A stretch of DNA of 28,884 nt from contig CAKUNY010000004.1 of NCBI GenBank assembly GCA_934668605.1, positions 1 through 28,884 on the forward strand. Reading direction: 5' to 3'. This document shows, piece after piece, positions 12,734 to 20,671 of the stretch (positions within the stretch are counted from its first letter, which is position 1; each line of letters begins with the position of its first letter). The translations under genes and the position numbers were made by a program. The DNA is from an uncultured Oscillospiraceae bacterium. GTDB taxonomy: Bacteria > Bacillota > Clostridia > Oscillospirales > Oscillospiraceae. Under the pieces are notes generated by a model. It worked only from the letters and a program-made list of their open reading frames with translations. It was not told where the DNA came from and made no database searches.

Positions 12734-14269
12734 TTATACCTCCCCGGCTGCCGCCAGCAGATTCCAGACCATCTGCGCCACCTCGCAGCGGCAAATGGCC
12801 TCGCTGGGTCTTAATTCCGTCCGGTCGGATTCCAGAATCCCATTCTCCGCGCAGAACGCCAGGGCGTCTTTTGCATAGCTCGATGCCTTTGCCGCATCCG
12901 GATACTTGGAAAGCGCGCCGTCCACGTCCTTGGCCGCGCCGGAAAGCCCCAGCGTTTTGGCCGCTCTTGCCAGCATCGTGGCCGCCTGCTCGCGCGTAAT
13001 TGCGCCATTCGGGCTGAACTTCCCATTTCCGACGCCGTTGACGATTCCGGCCTTGCTCGCCGCACCGACGAAGCCGCAGAACCAATCCGACTGCAAAACG
13101 TCCGTGAACTCGCTTGTTTTTTCCTGCGAAAGCCCCAGCGCCCGCACAACGATCGCACAGAACTGCGCCCGCGTGAGCCCGGCGTCCGGCGCGAAGGTGT
13201 CTGCCGTCATGCCGTTGATGACGCCCTTTTCGGCTAAGGCCTCGATCGCCTGCTGGTTCTTGTGTCCGATCACATCGCGGAACGTCCCGCTCGGAGCGTC
13301 CTGTCCGGGCGCGTCCATCTTATAAAGGGACTTTCCGTTGTTCTGAAGCTTCACCGCCGCTAAAGCGTAGAGCGCCTGCTCGCTCGCCATCTCGTTCGCC
13401 GCGCCGTCCTGGGTGTGCCGGAAGCTGCCGTCCGCGTTCGCGTACATCAAAAGCGCGTCCAGCGCCGTCTTTCCGCCCTTCACGAACCGGCTGTCGTCCA
13501 GCGAAATTCCGAGCTCCGCCAGCGCAACGAGCACCTGCGCGTTTGACTCGCACGTCTCCGCGCCGCCGGTCGAAAAGCCGCCGTTAGATGCCTGCATCTT
13601 GGAAAGCGCCGAAACGCCCCGGTCGACCGCCGCCTTCACAGCCGCTTGAGCTGTATACCCGGCCAATGCCTGCAAGGCCATCGCCGTCAAGTCCGCGTCT
13701 GCCGCCGCGCCCGCGATGTTCCAGCCGCCGTCTTCGAGCTGCGCGTCCAAAATTGCTTTTACATAGAGCGCTCTCGTCGCCTGCGTCTTCGCGTCCTTGT
13801 TCGCAGGAACCTCATACTGCCCCGCATCCAGCGCCAGCAGCGCAAAAATTGCGCCATTCACGCCCTGATACACGGTCTTTTCATAGTCTCCCAGCGGCAA
13901 AAGCAGATCATATCCCGCGACGTTGCGCGCGTCTTTCCCAATTGCCGTCACTGCCAGCGCGGCTCTTGCGTACTCCGTGTACTTGCGCTTGTGCAAAACG
14001 CCCGCGCAGGATTTCACGTAGTCTTCAAGCTTCTCGTAATATCCTTCAAAATACCCGCTCTTTACGCCGTATCCGCCTCGGGCGAGTCCCAGCACCGCCC
14101 AGTCTCCGCCAATGGAGCCGAACCCGGGATTTGCGACCGTCTTTGCAACATACGCCGCCGTCTTTTCATACTGCGCGCCCACGATATCTTCCGCCATCGC
14201 CGGAACCATTAGTCCCGCACAGAGCGCCAGCGCAAGAAACAGCGAAAGCAGCCGTCTGATCCTCGTCAT
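12734..14269 (-). CDS. SLH-anchored alpha/alpha-toroid protein (transcobalamin alpha-domain/prenyltransferase-like fold)
   Basis: The protein has 511 residues. A signal peptide ends near AMA|E27. Residues about 30-325 form an alpha/alpha toroid of the prenyltransferase/squalene-cyclase/intrinsic-factor superfamily, with repeated QLEDGGWN, QASNGGFST and ANADGSFRH turns and helices such as DLTAMALQALAGY and ESNAQVLVALAELG. Three SLH repeats follow (about 330-511: FRDVIGH, FTDVLQSDWFCGF, then a weaker third ending CRCEVAQMVWNLL). SLH domains bind cell-wall polymers and hold the protein at the surface. The frame is open upstream, but GGAGGAAACGCG precedes the ATG at 14269, which begins the signal peptide. 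It lacks the DUF4430 domain, which the next gene supplies. It closely resembles the toroid of the upstream giant protein. Confidence 0.87.
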   Translation of the reverse strand: MTRIRRLLSLFLALALCAGLMVPAMAEDIVGAQYEKTAAYVAKTVANPGFGSIGGDWAVLGLARGGYGVKSGYFEGYYEKLEDYVKSCAGVLHKRKYTEYARAALAVTAIGKDARNVAGYDLLLPLGDYEKTVYQGVNGAIFALLALDAGQYEVPANKDAKTQATRALYVKAILDAQLEDGGWNIAGAAADADLTAMALQALAGYTAQAAVKAAVDRGVSALSKMQASNGGFSTGGAETCESNAQVLVALAELGISLDDSRFVKGGKTALDALLMYANADGSFRHTQDGAANEMASEQALYALAAVKLQNNGKSLYKMDAPGQDAPSGTFRDVIGHKNQQAIEALAEKGVINGMTADTFAPDAGLTRAQFCAIVVRALGLSQEKTSEFTDVLQSDWFCGFVGAASKAGIVNGVGNGKFSPNGAITREQAATMLARAAKTLGLSGAAKDVDGALSKYPDAAKASSYAKDALAFCAENGILESDRTELRPSEAICRCEVAQMVWNLLAAAGEV

Positions 14270-14304
14270 CGCGTTTCCTCCTCTTATCCAAAAATCCGCC
14301 AAGG

Positions 14305-14329
14305 CCGGACTCTGCCTCGCAGAGCCCGG
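14305..14329 (-). other. Hairpin between the first two genes of the riboswitch-controlled operon
   Basis: CCGGACTCTGC (14305-14315) pairs with GCAGAGCCCGG (14319-14329) around a 3-nt loop, with one G-U pair on the minus strand. The T run of the minus strand lies about 10 bases after the stem, so it is a poor terminator. It may slow transcription or protect the upstream part of the mRNA from decay, lowering or raising the yield of the downstream genes. Confidence 0.5.
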
Positions 14330-14371
14330 TCTTCGCCCCAAGGCATCTGCCCCGGTTTCTCCGTAGTTCAA

Positions 14372-17300
14372 TTATTTTGCAACATTTTCCGCAAACCGAT
14401 ACAGCATTGCCGCAACCTCCGCGCGTGTCGCCGAGCCCTGCGGGGAAAGCTCCGTTTCGCTTCTGCCATTCACAAGCCCCGCCGCATTTGCCCAGCTGAG
14501 GCCTTCGAGCGCGTACGCCGAGATCCGGCTGTAGTCGGCAAAGCCCGTCAGATCCGCGCTCTTTCCTGTGTCATAGCGCTTATCGCGCGCGAACCGGTAC
14601 AAAATCGCCGCCAGCTGCTCGCGCGTCACCTGCGCCTCCGGGGCAAAGAAGCCCTCGCGCACGCCGCTCACAACGCCGGTTTCCGCCGCCCACGAAACGG
14701 CGTTCGCATAATATTTGTCCGCCGCCACATCGGTAAAGCTGCCGTTTTTCGCAGCCTCCGGGCTTCCTGCCAGCCGGTAGAGAACCGTCACCAGCATTCC
14801 GCGCGTCATCGGCGCATACGGGAAGAACAGCTCCTGCGTTGTGCCCTGGAAGAGCCCATGCTCAACAGCGTACCGGACGCTGTCATAGAACCAGTCCTCG
14901 CGGCGCACATCCAAAAAGAGCATCACGCCCGAGAAGGTCGCCTTGATCCGGCTGTTAAACGTCAGATTCTGATATGTATAGCTCTCCGGCGTTCCGATGG
15001 ACTTGCCGTCTACCGTCACACCAAGCAGCCGGTGGTTCGTATCGGGCTGGAATTGGAAGGTCACATCCGTCCCGATCTGCGAGAGCGTGAGCTTCGGGGT
15101 CACTTCGCCGCAGCCGATCGCGCGCACAATGTCCGCCAGCTTGTCCTTCGCGTAGTCCTCCGGCGAAATATCCGCCGCCTTGAGCCACGCTGCCTCGTCG
15201 GCCTCGGTCGTGTAATCGTCGACATAGTGCCAGATGACCTTGTCGCCGGCCGCGAGTGTAAAATCGCCCAGCGCCTGATCGGGATGCTCGCCGTTTACGG
15301 TGTACATCCAGCCGGAGTTTGCGCCGTTGTCCATCTCGCTCAGCCAGTAGCCGCCCAGCGCCTCCGGCGCCATGATCGAGCTGACGTAGCCGCTGTCCGC
15401 GCCTGTTTCCTGAAGCTTTGCACCATCGAGCGCCTTCTCGAGCAAATCCTTTACCGTAGAGCCGGCGTTTAAGGTATACGTCTTCGTCTGGATCCACGTC
15501 ACATAGCCCTTGTGCTCGTCCTCCTGCTCTTCATGCAGGAAGTCTCCGACCAGCCGGAACGACACCTTGATCGAATGCAGCGCATTTTCCAGATCGGTCT
15601 TCGCCTTCTGGAGAATGCTTGCGATCTCGTCCGTGTGCGAGGCGTTCATGATGTCCTTTTCCGCCTGCGCCTGCACCTTGCGCATCTCCTCGAGCGCCGC
15701 TTCAGTCAGAAGCGAGGGGTCTTCCTTTTCTGCCGCGTCGCGCACCGCGTTATAGAGCTCAGACAGCGTATCCTTCCAGGCCGTGTCCTTCTTCTTGTCC
15801 AGGATCTCGTCGAACGCGTCCTGCTTTTCCTGGAGCGCAGCGAGCGCAGAGTCCTTATCCCCGTCATTTTTCAGGCGGCGGATTTTCTGCCGGATCGTCT
15901 CCAGCTTGACATACGTCTCGCGATCTGCGTATTTGATCTCGCCCAGCGCGTCAATTTCCCGCAGGATCTCATCCAGCGCCGCGTCGTCGGGCTGCTTTGC
16001 ATCGTTCATGTCGTAAAGCCCGCGCGCATTGCCGCTCGTCAGCCTGTCGTAGGCCGCCAGCGCGTAATACGCCTGCTCGGTCGCCATCTGGTTAAAGCTC
16101 GTGCTGCTCGCGACGTGATAGAACCCGCCGCCGTCCAGGTAATATTGCAGCAGTCCATCGAGCACGGTCTTTCCGCCTTGGGCAAAGCGCGCGTCCGCCG
16201 CCGCGTCAATTCCCAGCGTACTCAGCGCAACGAGCGCCTGCGCCGTCGTTTCCGCCGTGGTTCCGATCGCGCCGCTCGGAAGCTGCCTGGAGGCAAGATA
16301 GGAAAGTCCCTTCAAAACTGCCGCCTGCGCGTCCTCGTTTTCCGTCCGATATTTCGCCAGCGCCGTCAGCACCATTGCCGTCGCGTCCAGCTCACTGCTT
16401 CCCGTCGTGCTTGCCCAGCCGCCGTCCGCGTTCTGGTTTTCAAGAAGGCTTCTGACAAGCGTCTGCGCCGCAGCCTGCAAGCCGTCGCCGCCGCTCAGAT
16501 ACGCCGTCTTTGCGTTCATCGCCAGAAGCGCGAAGGCCGACGCGGTATTGCCCTGATTTGTGACCCACGCGGTGTCTTTGAGCGCGGAAAGCAGATCGAA
16601 ACCCGCAAAGCTTCTCGCGTCATAGCCGAGCGCCGACACAGCCAACGCCACGCGCGAATTCTCCGTCGATCTCGCATCGCCGTTTCGTTTGATCTGACCG
16701 CTTGTGTTGATACTGCGCTTGACGAACGACTCGAGCGCTTCAATATAGTCCCCCACATCGCCGCCATAGAGCCGCCCGCTTCTGGCAAGACCCAGCATCA
16801 GCCATTCGCCGCCGACGGAGCCCACGCTCCAGTCTCCCCGCAGCACCTGATCGAGAAGTGTGGTTCCCGTTTCCTGATAGGCCGTCCTCCAGTCGACGTC
16901 GGAAGACAACTTCCGGTACGCCTTCTCCGCGTCCAGAAGCGTCTGGTAGTTTGTGACCTGCGCCTTTTCCTCGTCCGCTAAGCTGTCATACGCGCTTCTC
17001 GCCTTGTCGATGGCGGGGCCGCTCTGCCTGGTCACTTCGCCGATCGCTCCGATCAGCGCCATCACGCCCGCGGGCGTATAGCCCATGCTGGCTTCTTTCT
17101 TGTAGTCGTCCGTATAGTGGAGCACGATCACATCTCCGCTGCGCACCGTTTGCTGATTGACCGCCTCGTCGGAGTATTCGTCATTGATCGTGTACATCCA
17201 GCCGGAGTTTCCGCCGTTGTCCTTCTCCGCAAGCTCTACGCCTGTCGTGCTGCCTTTTTCCGTGCGGGTGATCGCGCTGATATAGTTTCCGGATATCGTC

Positions 17301-20143
17301 AGGCGGTACATCGCGTCCGTCGTCTGCTCCACCAGCGCCTTTTCGATCACGTCCAGCACCGTCGCGTTCGCCGGAACCGTTACACTGAGGCTGTCGATCC
17401 ATGTTGTTAAATTGCCGTCCTTGCGCGTGTGAACCGTTCCGTTGTCGCCGTGTTTTTGATCGCCCAGCAGCGAGAATGTCACGGTGAGCGTTTTGCCCGG
17501 CTCCTGCCCGTCCGAAACGCTGACCGCGCAGATCGCTGGAACAATTTCTTCGCCCTTCTTCGCGACCAGATAATACTCGCCCGCCTGCGAGAACGTCACG
17601 CTATAGTATCCGTCTTCCGCCTGTGTCACGGAATATGCGCTCTTTTCCAGTTCCTCGCCCGTCGCGCCGGTTCCGTACCGGTAGGCGGTGATCTGCGCGC
17701 CGTCGCAGCCGCTGAAAACCGTATTCAAATCATCATCATAGCCTGCCACAAGAAGGGAGATTGAAAGCGGAGCGTCTGCTGCCGTGCTGTAGGAAAATTC
17801 GCCGAATTTCGCGCAACTTTCGGTGTTTGGGTATTGCTTGATATACGACATCGCGACAAAGTAGTCGCCTTCTTTGATCTCTTCGTCAGAGCCCCCACAC
17901 ATCGCGCCGTTGTTCCAGTAGACTGCGTTGGATGTCTCCGTGCCCCAGAACTTCGTGATCCAGCCGCCGGCATTCGTCTCATAGCCGCCCGGGCAGTATT
18001 TTTCGTGCACCGCGAGGAGCACCTCGCCGGCGGTGATTTTTTTGTCCGCGTTCCGGTCGGCCACAGAAATCTTCTTCTGCGCGACCGCGACGCTTCCTCT
18101 GTCCGTAACCGTCACGTACACGTCCTTCGTCAGCGCATCGTATTTGCCGTCGGGCGTAATGATGAAGGTATACGTCGTCGCCGTCTTTTTATCCTCCGCC
18201 GTCACGGTGACGCGAAGGATATTTGTCCCCGTGATGCTGCCGTTTCCGAAGTAAGGATATTTGCCGTAGCCGTAGCTGCTGCCGTCATTGAGCGACATCA
18301 TGTCCGGGCAGCTGACGGCCTCCACCTCCAGCGTGCCGTTTTCCGGCGCCTTGAACCAGACGCGCGGCTCGTCGATGCCGTCCTTCTTCATCTGCGCGTA
18401 GCTGAGCACCACCGTCGTCTCATCGGAAGAAACCTTGACCAGCGGATACTTTTCCGTGTCCGGCCTGCCGTTGGAATTGGTCACGATATAGGTGATCGAC
18501 GTGTCCGAGCTGATATTTTTGACCGTGATGGCCGCCGCCTTCGACGAAACCTCCGCCGTCTTTCCATCCAGCGTCGTCGTGACCACGCAGCGGTAATAGG
18601 TCGTCTGTTCAGTCTCGATCGCCGCCGGGATCACCGGAGTATAGCTTTCTCCGGTCGCGCCATCAATGCGCGTCCAGTTCTTTTGATCCTGCGACATCTC
18701 CCACTGGCAGGAAATCGCCGCGCCCTCTGCCGCCGTCGCTTTTACCGTCAATGCCTCTGCCGTATCCCCGGGCCTATACGCCGCGCTCTGCGGCTGCACC
18801 TCAAAGACCGCCGCCGGAGCGTCCGTTCTCGCGATCGCGAAGAGATGTCCGGAGTTGTTGCTGAAATAGATCGTTCCGTCGTCGCCGCAGACCGGGCTTG
18901 CCGTGCAATACTGCGCGTAATCTTCCTCGCCGAAGATCGTAACAACGTCGTCCTTCTGCGTCGTTTTGCTCGGGTCCTTCGCGTTTACCCGAACGCAGAC
19001 AAGGCCACCGGGGGGATAGTTAAACGAGTCGTAGAGATAGACAGCGCCGTCTTCTTTTTCATACGCCGTACTCAGAAGGGGCGAGCCCTGCGTGCTGCCG
19101 GGCATTTTGAGTTCCTTCACCATCGTCAGTTTGCCCGTCTGGGCATCCTCCTGCACGATGGCGAGATAGCCGTTTGCCCCGTCATTGCCCGTGCCCTCGC
19201 CGACATAGATGTAGCCGCCATAGCAGACCGGCGTCGACGTGCTGCCGAGCTTGAGCTCGCAGGTCTGAATCTCACCGATCGTTCCAGTCTTGCCGTCGAC
19301 CTTCGCCGAGCAGAGATAGCCGCCCTTTGTCGTAAAATAAATTCTGCCGGCTGTCTCCGAATAGGCAAGGGAGCTTCTCTGGTCGCCGAGCCCTTCCAGC
19401 TTCCGCTCCTGCGGTGTGGGATTTGAGCTGGTTTCGTCCTTATGGAAGCTCAGAATGCGGGACGTTCCGTTTACGCCGCTCTTCTGGCCGTCGTCCGTGC
19501 CGACAAAAATGTAATCGCCGACCGCGACCGCGCCCGCCCAGTAAAAGCCGCCTGCGCTTTCATAGCTCCAGATCAGGCTGCCGTTTTTTGCGTTCAGGCA
19601 GACATAGTTCTGCTTTCCTGTTTCCGAGGCATAAAAGCCCGTGTAGACCCGGTTATTTGAAACGAGCACCGGGCAGTTGTTCTGCCCTTCGGGGGAAAGC
19701 CCGGCGCGCGACCATTTGTATGTGAGGTCTTCCTTTGCGTAGGCCGCGACCATGCCGCCATCCAGCGCGAGATAGATCGTGTCGCCGTCAATGGTCGGCG
19801 GTACGGTTCCGAAGCGGTCGCTTCCGACCATCTCCACCTGCTTTGCGGCGCTTCCGTCCTTCGCATTGAGCTTATAGAGCGTCTGCCCCGCCATCACATA
19901 GATATAGCTTCCGTCCACCACCGGCTGCCCGGCATAGGCGCCTGCCATGCCATCTGACGACGCGGCTCCGAATTTTGCCGCCCAATTGAGCTTCGCGTAG
20001 TTGGCCGTCGGCGTCTGTGCGTCTGTAATGCCCAGATTGTCGCTCCTTCCCCGGAAGCTCAGCCACCCGGCCATTGCCGTTCCCGGCAGCAGCCCGAGCA
20101 CCAGCACCAATGCCAGCACCAGCGAGATGATTCTCTTCTTCAT
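14372..20143 (-). CDS. Giant SLH surface protein: PQQ-type beta-propeller, Ig-like domains, DUF4430, alpha/alpha toroid, DUF4430, SLH
   Basis: The protein has 1923 residues. Order: signal peptide (cut near A25); PQQ-like beta-propeller (about 28-440, starting WLSFRGRSDNLG, with blade motifs such as LYKLNAKDGS and VYTGFYASETG); Ig-like domain (about 445-545); cadherin-like strands (to about 680); a domain with an EF-hand-like DRNADKKITAGE (about 690); DUF4430 (about 885-1013, ending NSGWMYTIND...HYTDDY); toroid (about 1083-1379, QNADGGW); helical spacer (about 1380-1525); second DUF4430 (about 1525-1645, NSGWMYTVNG...HYVDDY); three SLH repeats (about 1739-1923). Toroid plus DUF4430 is the intrinsic factor/transcobalamin layout. 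The ATG at 20143 follows GGGAGG and starts the signal peptide; upstream in-frame codons lie in the riboswitch leader. It is the first gene of the operon. Corrinoid capture is inferred. Confidence 0.88.
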   Translation of the reverse strand: MKKRIISLVLALVLVLGLLPGTAMAGWLSFRGRSDNLGITDAQTPTANYAKLNWAAKFGAASSDGMAGAYAGQPVVDGSYIYVMAGQTLYKLNAKDGSAAKQVEMVGSDRFGTVPPTIDGDTIYLALDGGMVAAYAKEDLTYKWSRAGLSPEGQNNCPVLVSNNRVYTGFYASETGKQNYVCLNAKNGSLIWSYESAGGFYWAGAVAVGDYIFVGTDDGQKSGVNGTSRILSFHKDETSSNPTPQERKLEGLGDQRSSLAYSETAGRIYFTTKGGYLCSAKVDGKTGTIGEIQTCELKLGSTSTPVCYGGYIYVGEGTGNDGANGYLAIVQEDAQTGKLTMVKELKMPGSTQGSPLLSTAYEKEDGAVYLYDSFNYPPGGLVCVRVNAKDPSKTTQKDDVVTIFGEEDYAQYCTASPVCGDDGTIYFSNNSGHLFAIARTDAPAAVFEVQPQSAAYRPGDTAEALTVKATAAEGAAISCQWEMSQDQKNWTRIDGATGESYTPVIPAAIETEQTTYYRCVVTTTLDGKTAEVSSKAAAITVKNISSDTSITYIVTNSNGRPDTEKYPLVKVSSDETTVVLSYAQMKKDGIDEPRVWFKAPENGTLEVEAVSCPDMMSLNDGSSYGYGKYPYFGNGSITGTNILRVTVTAEDKKTATTYTFIITPDGKYDALTKDVYVTVTDRGSVAVAQKKISVADRNADKKITAGEVLLAVHEKYCPGGYETNAGGWITKFWGTETSNAVYWNNGAMCGGSDEEIKEGDYFVAMSYIKQYPNTESCAKFGEFSYSTAADAPLSISLLVAGYDDDLNTVFSGCDGAQITAYRYGTGATGEELEKSAYSVTQAEDGYYSVTFSQAGEYYLVAKKGEEIVPAICAVSVSDGQEPGKTLTVTFSLLGDQKHGDNGTVHTRKDGNLTTWIDSLSVTVPANATVLDVIEKALVEQTTDAMYRLTISGNYISAITRTEKGSTTGVELAEKDNGGNSGWMYTINDEYSDEAVNQQTVRSGDVIVLHYTDDYKKEASMGYTPAGVMALIGAIGEVTRQSGPAIDKARSAYDSLADEEKAQVTNYQTLLDAEKAYRKLSSDVDWRTAYQETGTTLLDQVLRGDWSVGSVGGEWLMLGLARSGRLYGGDVGDYIEALESFVKRSINTSGQIKRNGDARSTENSRVALAVSALGYDARSFAGFDLLSALKDTAWVTNQGNTASAFALLAMNAKTAYLSGGDGLQAAAQTLVRSLLENQNADGGWASTTGSSELDATAMVLTALAKYRTENEDAQAAVLKGLSYLASRQLPSGAIGTTAETTAQALVALSTLGIDAAADARFAQGGKTVLDGLLQYYLDGGGFYHVASSTSFNQMATEQAYYALAAYDRLTSGNARGLYDMNDAKQPDDAALDEILREIDALGEIKYADRETYVKLETIRQKIRRLKNDGDKDSALAALQEKQDAFDEILDKKKDTAWKDTLSELYNAVRDAAEKEDPSLLTEAALEEMRKVQAQAEKDIMNASHTDEIASILQKAKTDLENALHSIKVSFRLVGDFLHEEQEDEHKGYVTWIQTKTYTLNAGSTVKDLLEKALDGAKLQETGADSGYVSSIMAPEALGGYWLSEMDNGANSGWMYTVNGEHPDQALGDFTLAAGDKVIWHYVDDYTTEADEAAWLKAADISPEDYAKDKLADIVRAIGCGEVTPKLTLSQIGTDVTFQFQPDTNHRLLGVTVDGKSIGTPESYTYQNLTFNSRIKATFSGVMLFLDVRREDWFYDSVRYAVEHGLFQGTTQELFFPYAPMTRGMLVTVLYRLAGSPEAAKNGSFTDVAADKYYANAVSWAAETGVVSGVREGFFAPEAQVTREQLAAILYRFARDKRYDTGKSADLTGFADYSRISAYALEGLSWANAAGLVNGRSETELSPQGSATRAEVAAMLYRFAENVAK

Positions 20144-20216
20144 GCGTTCCTCCCACGTTTCCGGCGTCGTTCGCCTGTTTTTCCGGAAACCATTCTTCTG
20201 CCTCGAAGCTTTCCGC

Positions 20217-20249
20217 AAAAAAAGCCGCCGCACCCATCGGTACGGCAGC
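20217..20249 (-). terminator. Intrinsic terminator in the leader (riboswitch expression platform)
   Basis: On the minus strand GCTGCCGTACC pairs with GGTGCGGCGGC (11 bp, two G-U pairs, 4-nt loop) and is followed by seven T. It lies between the riboswitch and the start codon at 20143, so it cannot end any upstream gene. The arrangement fits premature termination when cobalamin is bound. The competing antiterminator was not resolved. Confidence 0.85.
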
Positions 20250-20310
20250 CGTTTTTCTGCGCAAACTGTATGCCCGCCGCTTGTTCCCGCAGCGCAGCAC
20301 ACAACCACCT

Positions 20311-20565
20311 TGCAGGTTTCCTGACTCACACTTCCGGGGCTTCCCCCACGTCCTTCCGCGGCCTTCTCGGTTTCCCAATGACCGGCTTTCGCCCAGGGTG
20401 TATTCCATCCAGCCATCAACGCACCCGGGCAGTGAGTTTTTCATGCTGCCGGTCACATTGCCAGTTGGAAGCGTACGCCCTCTGCGGTCAGACTCGTGCA
20501 TACAGTGCCGGGCGGCGTCTGTTTTTCTTCCCGTTTCCTCTGTCCGCGTACTCAAAAGCCCCCGC
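20311..20565 (-). promoter_or_regulatory. Cobalamin-type riboswitch
   Basis: Read on the minus strand, the leader has the conserved blocks in order. AGAGG-AAACGGG (from 20541) precedes the core CCGCCCGGCACTGTATG (20499-20515; consensus CCCGCCACTGTA). GGTCATTGGGAAACC-GAGAAGGC (20361-20383; consensus GCCACTGGGGAAACC...GAAGGC) comes next, then GAGTCAGGAAACCTGC (20312-20327; consensus AGTCAGGAnACCTGCC). The L5/L13 kissing-loop parts are present. The stretch between the first two blocks is longer than usual (about 115 nt) and contains an extra stem, CCCGGGTG with CACCC-T-GGG, plus GGCAG/CTGCC. The 5' edge is approximate. A terminator follows at 20217-20249. The expected effect is repression of the operon by adenosylcobalamin or another cobamide. 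Confidence 0.87.
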
Positions 20566-20603
20566 GTTCAGACACAAGCTGGCGGTATCCTGTTATCGTA
20601 TCC

Positions 20604-20632
20604 ATTATACTGTCCGCCCAGAACTTTGTAAA
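20604..20632 (-). promoter_or_regulatory. Promoter of the riboswitch-controlled operon
   Basis: Minus-strand -35 TTTACA (20627-20632) and perfect -10 TATAAT (20604-20609) with a 17-bp spacer. Transcription would start near 20597, leaving about 450 nt of leader before the first start codon, enough for the riboswitch and terminator. The promoter starts 40 bp after the stop codon of the GH13 gene and no terminator is visible between them. Confidence 0.85.
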
Positions 20633-20671
20633 GTGCGATTTCGTATCTCTTGCGGTGATCCTGCTGTTTTC

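Noticed and set aside
12221-12878. Frames opposite the Glu/Thr/Pro-rich linker of the lipoprotein
   Set aside because: Low-complexity Ser/Ala or Arg/Leu-rich products created by the repetitive linker codons.
15512-19426. Long open frames of about 490 and 530 codons on the plus strand inside the giant protein gene
   Set aside because: They are antisense shadows of a GC-rich gene. Their products are Arg/His/Val-rich without domains, and the minus-strand frame shows clear domains throughout.
20144-20419. N-terminal extension of the giant protein by 92 codons
   Set aside because: The extension falls in the riboswitch and terminator. It would place the signal peptide internally, and a ribosome site directly precedes the ATG at 20143.
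20401-20460. Alternative riboswitch core around CCCGGGTGCG nearer the 3' block
   Set aside because: It has more usual spacing but matches the conserved CCCGCCACTGTA poorly; the block at 20499-20515 matches well, so the nearer segment is treated as an inserted stem.
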